DNA of 62,171 bases from a virus, in IMG/VR virus record IMGVR_UViG_3300031772_000034, positions 1 through 62,171 of that record. The stretch is one strand, 5' to 3'. Below are positions 57,847 to 62,171 of the stretch, one piece after another (positions within the stretch are counted from its first letter, which is position 1; the number at the start of each line of letters is the position of its first letter). A program made the position numbers and the translations under genes. Below the pieces are notes generated by a model. That model was given only the letters and a program-made list of their open reading frames with translations, had not been told where the DNA came from and searched no databases.

Positions 57847-58655
57847 GGCAAGTCGCCATCGGACAGACTGTCGCATTGCGATTCGGATTCCAATCCGGAG
57901 GGCTTCCAGTTGATCCGGTAGATCCGAAGGTTTCGATCTTCGGACCTATCGATCGACTATATACTCAAGAGGCTCTCACGATAGTAGAACCTGGATCATA
58001 TAGGTTCGATTATCCTGTGGGAGGCACTTTAGGAATCTATTCCGCATTTGCAGACGGTATCCTTGATGGCGAACAAATTCCCGCTTCAAGCGAACAACTC
58101 TTCGAAGTATCTTCAGTGGGAAAACAAATCCCCCTTGTTACTCTTGAAGAGACAAAAGCGTATCTCGCTGATATGCCGGTAATACCGGAGGATGCGCAGC
58201 TACGTGAGTTCGTTTACGCGGCCTCAAACATGGTGCGGAATTTCTGTAAAAGAGAGTTTACTCCCACTCTTAAAATGGAATTCCTTCATGTTCAATGCGC
58301 GGATCGGGTTTACTTAACCGGATATCCAGTTTTGCAATTGGTGTCCCTTATCGATACGTTTGAGAAAACGGACATCGAGTATAAGACATTGATTGCGAAT
58401 CTTGGATTACTTATTCTTAACGATTCTGTTGACGATCTTTCCATTGACGCGACTTATTATGTTGGCGACAGTTCTATTCCACCGGAGGCGTCGTTGGCGT
58501 GCAAGAAGATCGTTTCGTTCATGTTACAACGGTGGCATCGTGAGGGCGCGTCTGCTGAAAGCTTACTCTCGTATGATTATACCCTCAATGCTGAGTGGTT
58601 TAAAACGGATATTGAGCCACTCATAAGTCGCATTAGACTAGTGAGGATGTCTTGA
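57843..58655 (+). CDS. head-tail connector (gp6-like) protein, 270 aa
   Basis: The N-terminal 90 residues form a beta domain; residues about 100-265 (LEETKAYLAD, LREFVYAASNMVRNFCKREF, ASLACKKIVSFMLQRW) match the helical DNA-packaging/gp6-type connector family. Placed as expected after the capsid. Overlaps both neighbours. Confidence 0.7.
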   Translation: MRQVAIGQTVALRFGFQSGGLPVDPVDPKVSIFGPIDRLYTQEALTIVEPGSYRFDYPVGGTLGIYSAFADGILDGEQIPASSEQLFEVSSVGKQIPLVTLEETKAYLADMPVIPEDAQLREFVYAASNMVRNFCKREFTPTLKMEFLHVQCADRVYLTGYPVLQLVSLIDTFEKTDIEYKTLIANLGLLILNDSVDDLSIDATYYVGDSSIPPEASLACKKIVSFMLQRWHREGASAESLLSYDYTLNAEWFKTDIEPLISRIRLVRMS

Positions 58656-59233
58656 TTCATGGATTGTTCACGGAGCAATACGAGCTTTTCGAACGGACCT
58701 CCCAAGTATACCGTGGACCAATGGGAACCGCTGGGCTTCATATCGGTATCGTATTCAACACCCCCGTTCGATTTTCTGCAGCGGTTTCAACCACGTGTGG
58801 AGTTTCCCTCGGATTCATTGGTGCGGAAGATGAGGAAGAGTGGCTGTTTTTCGGTGACGACACCGCACGAATTGGATCCAGAGAATTCGGGGCGCTCTCC
58901 ACGGTTTCAATATCTCCTGCTGGTACCACAGGAACAGTTGAAATCCGATCTGTGGACTCTGGAGGTCAGCCAATAGAGTTTACTCGATCAAAAGGAATCC
59001 TTCGTGGAAAGAGCAATTTCAAAAAATACAGTTATGTTAAGTTACCCTCCGGAACTGTCATCCGAACTGATGGCACTATCACATGCCAGAAAAGTCCTGA
59101 AGTTAAGCCTGGAGATCTTATTGCATTTAACGGCGTTGAATATATCGTCGATCAAAGAGTGCTGGCCAATTGGATCGCGGGAGTAAGTCACCAAGAACTT
59201 GTTGTGAGGCGCCGTGGGCAAGAAGAGCTTTAA
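58652..59233 (+). CDS. head-closure-like protein, 193 aa
   Basis: TTG start overlapping the previous stop. The C-terminal domain (EVKPGDLIAFNGVEYIVDQ, VVRRRGQ) resembles head-closure/stopper proteins of siphophages. Position supports this. Confidence 0.6.
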   Translation: MIHGLFTEQYELFERTSQVYRGPMGTAGLHIGIVFNTPVRFSAAVSTTCGVSLGFIGAEDEEEWLFFGDDTARIGSREFGALSTVSISPAGTTGTVEIRSVDSGGQPIEFTRSKGILRGKSNFKKYSYVKLPSGTVIRTDGTITCQKSPEVKPGDLIAFNGVEYIVDQRVLANWIAGVSHQELVVRRRGQEEL

Positions 59234-59660
59234 TCAATTAGTTCTCGATATTCAAGGATGGACTGAGGAACGGGCTAAATTAGCCATCCGTGAAATTAGC
59301 GATCTACTTAAAACCAAAATGCATGATAACATTACCCTTACAGATCACTCATTACGTGAACTAAAAGTATTGGATCATCCATATGCAGCGAGCAATCCGA
59401 GCAATCCACATAATCCTCCTTATTTAGTCCATAAGCAGGATGGCGATCTTGCAAGTGCAATGTATTCCAAAATCGTTGAAACGCCAACAAAGAAAACCGC
59501 AATTTGTGGAATCGATGAACAGGCCGCACCGCATGTTGCACACGTTGTTTTCGGTACAAGTCGAATGGTTCCAAGAGATTTTATTCGAGGGACTTTGGAC
59601 GAAATTAAACCTGGAATCGATAAGATTATGGCCGATTCTATGGGAGTGACAAAGAAGTGA
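59214..59660 (+). CDS. neck/tail-completion (HK97 gp10-like) protein, 148 aa
   Basis: GTG start within the end of the previous gene. The helical N-terminus followed by SNPHNPPYLVHKQDGDLASA, then HVVFGTSRMVPRDFIRGTLD, is typical of HK97 gp10-type proteins joining head and tail. GTGA overlap with next gene. Confidence 0.7.
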   Translation: MGKKSFNQLVLDIQGWTEERAKLAIREISDLLKTKMHDNITLTDHSLRELKVLDHPYAASNPSNPHNPPYLVHKQDGDLASAMYSKIVETPTKKTAICGIDEQAAPHVAHVVFGTSRMVPRDFIRGTLDEIKPGIDKIMADSMGVTKK

Positions 59661-60064
59661 ATTGGTATACCGATTTAGGTGAGATCGTTGAGAAAACGTT
59701 TATGCGAGAACCAGTTGTTCGCGGAGCGTTTTTGAATCATTTGTTCCAAGGTGAATGGTCTGAACAAAGAAATCCCGCGCCCCCAATAATGTGTTATGTT
59801 ATTTATCCTCGCGCTGAAGATGTTGGGACTTTTGACGGAACTCTTAAATGCCAGTTTGCATTAGGCGTTACAAAGAAGGATGGGGAGCTTTACAATATAT
59901 TCGAAAAGGTGGATAAGCTACTCCTACGTCAGAATCTCAAAAACGATTCGGTGTCGCTTGTCGTCTTAGAAAAAGTCGACGGCCCGATAAAGATTTGGGA
60001 TCCTGATACGAAGTGCAACCAATTGGTGGGTCAATGGAGCCTAAGAGGAATCAAAATCCAGTAG
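59657..60064 (+). CDS. tail terminator-like protein, 135 aa
   Basis: GTG start coupled by GTGA. Size, order and alpha/beta content (YVIYPRAEDVG, LKCQFALGV, IWDPDTKCNQLVGQWSLRG) fit the siphophage tail-terminator slot before the tube gene. Assigned mainly by synteny. Confidence 0.6.
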   Translation: MNWYTDLGEIVEKTFMREPVVRGAFLNHLFQGEWSEQRNPAPPIMCYVIYPRAEDVGTFDGTLKCQFALGVTKKDGELYNIFEKVDKLLLRQNLKNDSVSLVVLEKVDGPIKIWDPDTKCNQLVGQWSLRGIKIQ

Positions 60065-60342
60065 ACCGCGATCAGCGGCAGGCCGAGCGCGACCCGATCT
60101 ATCAACGTGGCCGCGAACGGTTGGAAAGCAGATTTTGGAGATGTTCAGATTGCCGCGCAGTCTTGGGGATCATGTCTTCAGATATGGAAACCCTTCGAAT
60201 TAAGAAGGGAGACCTGATCATCCATATTAAAGGCGGCAGCGTTTCAAGAGTTTGTAAGTCGTGCGGTTCTTGGAATTCAATAGAACACACGCCTACAATA
60301 AAAGTTAACACAGGAAAGGAGGTGATAAAGAATGCCATTTAA
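60034..60342 (+). CDS. zinc-ribbon protein (Com-like), 102 aa
   Basis: CSDC and CKSC pairs (about 37-40 and 75-78) frame a beta hairpin, similar to small Mu Com-type translational regulators. A Com role is only a guess. Start 60034 lies inside the previous gene; GTG 60013 is also open. Overlaps the tail tube start. Confidence 0.5.
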   Translation: MEPKRNQNPVDRDQRQAERDPIYQRGRERLESRFWRCSDCRAVLGIMSSDMETLRIKKGDLIIHIKGGSVSRVCKSCGSWNSIEHTPTIKVNTGKEVIKNAI

Positions 60343-60910
60343 CATGCCAGACATCAATACCAAGAAGTACAGTTTCGGTCCCGGGAGAGTGTTTCTGGGG
60401 GCACCGGGAGAGACTCCGTCCAAAGACGTCGGGTCGGTTCGGTCCGGTGCTGAATTGACCGTGACCCGCGAACGCCTCGAGGTTTATCAGGGGAGTCCTC
60501 GGACCCTCGTGAAACAGTACGTCACCAACGAGACCGCTCAGCTGGTTGTAACCGGAATTGAGTGGGATCTCGAGCTGATCGCTCAGGCGATCGGGTACGA
60601 TCCGAACGTCGCCGTTGGAGGCACCTCTGGTCTGACCATCACCCTCGGATTGGGTGGTGACATGGACGTTTCCCAGGTGGCCCTGCGGTTCCAGCACGTG
60701 ACGCCGGTTGGCGCCACGATCATGATCGACTTCTTCAAGGCGGAGGGCTCCGGAGAGTTCAAGAACACCTTCGGGGATGAACTCCATGAGTTCCCCTACA
60801 CCTTCAAGGCGATCGCCGCAACCTGCGGATGGGCAGGCGTCTCGGATATCCTGGACGCGAAGAAATCGCTTCTCCGGATGATCTACATCAAGGCTCCGTC
60901 TGAAGCGTAA
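60332..60910 (+). CDS. major tail tube protein, 192 aa
   Basis: Size, beta-rich content (AELTVTRERLEVYQGSPRTL; VALRFQHV) and location after the tail terminator and before the chaperones support the tube protein. GC-rich codon use and a strong RBS AAAGGAGGTGA suggest high expression. Confidence 0.75.
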   Translation: MPFNMPDINTKKYSFGPGRVFLGAPGETPSKDVGSVRSGAELTVTRERLEVYQGSPRTLVKQYVTNETAQLVVTGIEWDLELIAQAIGYDPNVAVGGTSGLTITLGLGGDMDVSQVALRFQHVTPVGATIMIDFFKAEGSGEFKNTFGDELHEFPYTFKAIAATCGWAGVSDILDAKKSLLRMIYIKAPSEA

Positions 60911-60930
60911 CCAAGAAAGGAGAAGATCCC

Positions 60931-61353
60931 ATGTCGAGGGACGAATTTTCTATTTTCAAACCAGGTAAGGAAGTCCTCTTAGAGAATGGCGACAAGATCG
61001 AACTTCCGAAGGTATCCTGGCGCAAAGAAATTAAGATCCTTGAGATCGCAAGTGCGCTCTTCCAAGAGCTCGAACTGAGTAAGGTCAATTTTGACCAAAT
61101 GGCGGTGGGAGACATGGTGACGCTTTTTTCGGGTCTGTTCACCAAAGCGCCCAACAAGTTCACGGATATTGTGGTGTTACTTACGAACCAAAATACCGAC
61201 TTCGTAAATGACCACATGACATCGCAGGACATCCTGGGGCTGGTTGTCCCTTTTTTCGTAAAGTTTTTCAAGAACGCGAGCAGCGTCTTGGACATGGGGG
61301 CAGCTGGGAAAGAGGCCGTGGATTCGGCGATACCGGGTCTGAAGAAGAAGTAA
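60931..61353 (+). CDS. tail assembly chaperone (G-like), 140 aa
   Basis: Located between tube and tape measure, with the helical makeup of tail assembly chaperones. It carries a TTTTTTC slippery site (61251-61257) in its 3' part, from which a -1 shift gives a longer G-T-like product. RBS AAAGGAG. Confidence 0.75.
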   Translation: MSRDEFSIFKPGKEVLLENGDKIELPKVSWRKEIKILEIASALFQELELSKVNFDQMAVGDMVTLFSGLFTKAPNKFTDIVVLLTNQNTDFVNDHMTSQDILGLVVPFFVKFFKNASSVLDMGAAGKEAVDSAIPGLKKK

Positions 61354-61610
61354 CGATATCCACAATCTTTGACCTGATCTGTTCTTCTTACGGTTGGACG
61401 GTCTCCCAAGTTTTCGAACATTCCGTAGACGAGGTAATGCTACTCGTTCGCGCGCTCAGTGTGAGAAAATTGGAAGAGATGAGGTTCCAAGCAAAAGTCA
61501 TGGGGGCGGAGTTCAAAGAAGGGGACTTGCCCCCTGCTCCTTTTTCTCAGAATTCTAAAAAGTCGGTCAAAGATTTCATCGCAGATGGCGGTAATGTGGA
61601 GGTCAAGTGA
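60931..61610 (+). CDS. frameshifted tail assembly chaperone (GT-like fusion), about 226 aa
   Basis: With a -1 shift at 61257 the frame runs on to TGA 61608-61610, adding 117 residues: 32 before the zero-frame stop and 85 after (ISTIFDLICSSYGWTVSQVF, then VMLLVRALSVRKLEEMRF). No start codon with an RBS opens that frame independently. Such frameshifts are conserved in long-tailed phages and couple chaperone ratios to tape-measure assembly. Confidence 0.7.
61251..61290 (+). promoter_or_regulatory. -1 frameshift site (TTTTTTC slip plus hairpin)
   Basis: T TTT TTC at 61251-61257 is in the correct phase (X XXY YYZ) for simultaneous -1 slippage at two Phe codons. An overlapping C CCT TTT (61248-61254) is also in phase. 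CAAGA-ACGC/GCG-TCTTG forms a hairpin at 61269-61290, 11 nt downstream. Confidence 0.7.
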
Positions 61611-62171
61611 GTGAGCAGTATGAAGCCTCAGTATCACTAGATTTTAAGTCAGCGTTAAAATCGCTCGTCGAGCTTAAAGACAATATACAAAAAGTCGGGC
61701 AGACTCTGAAGGATCTTCAAGGGTATGTCAAGGACGTTTCTAACGCCATTGATGTAACCTCAAAGACCCTTTCTAAGATGAATGCTCTATTCGATCTCCG
61801 CCCAATTAGACAGCAATTCGGTGATTGGAGAAAGGAGATTGATGGCGCAAGCGAATCTATTGCGCAGTTAAACGCGACCTTTAAAACGCTTTCCTCTACT
61901 ATTTCCCTCAGTAAAGGGTACTCTGCTGATCAAGTAAAGAATCTCGGGACACAGCTCAAAGACGTTAGTGGCATCATGCGTGATATGATGAAGGCCCCTT
62001 TTGCGTTAGCAGGCTCTATTGCAACGGGCTTCGCGAAAGTGGGTGCTGCGATTGCATCACTTAAAATCGTTTCGGATATCCGAACGCAATTTGAGCGGGT
62101 AGGTGCTACTATAAAAGTTGCGACCAAAGAATTAGGAGATTTCTTTAAGATCGTCGCAAGTGAATCAAAAG
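61607..62171 (+). CDS. tape measure protein, N-terminal part (runs off the window)
   Basis: GTG at 61607 overlaps the frameshift ORF stop (GTGA), with GGAGGT just upstream. The visible 188 residues are helical coiled coil (SVSLDFKSALKSLVELKDNI...), then a hydrophobic segment (FALAGSIATGFAKVGAAIA), as expected for a tape measure. The gene is open to the right edge. Confidence 0.8.
   Translation, partial: MSEQYEASVSLDFKSALKSLVELKDNIQKVGQTLKDLQGYVKDVSNAIDVTSKTLSKMNALFDLRPIRQQFGDWRKEIDGASESIAQLNATFKTLSSTISLSKGYSADQVKNLGTQLKDVSGIMRDMMKAPFALAGSIATGFAKVGAAIASLKIVSDIRTQFERVGATIKVATKELGDFFKIVASESK

Noticed and set aside
61276-61342. Other possible slip sites (GGGAAAG, AAGAAGAAG) near the end of the chaperone gene
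   Set aside because: GGGAAAG is in the wrong phase for -1 slippage and AAGAAGAAG does not fit X XXY YYZ; TTTTTTC at 61251 fits best.
1-62171. CRISPR array, insertion sequence or integrase/attachment site
   Set aside because: No regularly spaced repeats, transposase motif, tyrosine or serine recombinase, or flanking duplication was found by reading; the small excisionase-like HTH at 29623 alone does not imply integration.

Overview
The window looks like about 62 kb of a tailed bacteriophage genome. It carries a terminase, portal, HK97-type prohead protease and capsid, neck genes, tail tube, tail-assembly chaperones with a frameshift, and the start of a tape measure, plus phage-type replication genes. 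Essentially every gene is on the + strand, tightly packed, often with ATGA or TAATG overlaps and strong AAGGAGG ribosome binding sites. No contractile sheath, integrase or prophage repressor is visible, so a siphovirus-like, probably lytic phage of an unidentified bacterium is the best guess. The tail region runs off the right edge.

Layout. (1) 1-1.0 kb: one small gene, then a gene-poor structured stretch that appears to be transcribed from its own promoter. (2) 1.0-24.3 kb: dozens of small, mostly unrecognised early or accessory genes (zinc ribbons, small membrane proteins, DUF932-, VVA0879- and MGCDIH-type phage proteins, a PspC-like protein). Embedded among them are queC, queE and queD, a tRNA-Thr, SbcD/SbcC-like recombination nuclease genes, a MazG-like gene and a PD-(D/E)XK nuclease. 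(3) 24.4-28.8 kb: a lysis cassette (amidase, holin-like protein) and a 967-residue tail spike. (4) 28.8-43.5 kb: replication, recombination and nucleotide metabolism: SF2 helicase, DnaB-like helicase, primase, FolE2, dUTPase, a UDG-PolA fusion, a MazG-like protein, a Tad2-like protein, a ThyA-like protein, a DpdA-like transglycosylase, a gp32-like SSB and RecA. (5) 43.5-62.2 kb: packaging, head and tail morphogenesis.

Regulation. About a dozen near-identical promoters (TTGACA, conserved CAAAATGAGG in the spacer, 18 bp, TATAAT) are scattered from 0.77 to 28.8 kb. Many are followed at once by an AAGAAAGGAGG leader, and several supply the stop codon of the gene before them. Two paralogous HTH proteins (18.5 and 24.0 kb) are candidate regulators.

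Central theme. FolE2, QueD, QueE and QueC together make preQ0. With the DpdA-like enzyme and no visible QueF, this predicts that the phage replaces some guanines in its own DNA with a 7-deazaguanine, most simply 7-cyano-7-deazaguanine. The queC gene carries an in-frame LAGLIDADG domain insertion. Other unusual features are a 1523-residue MuF-type protein with an HExxH motif and three tandem ADP-ribosyltransferase-like repeats, a protein with three glycosyltransferase-like segments inside the head operon, and a scaffold nested in the protease gene.
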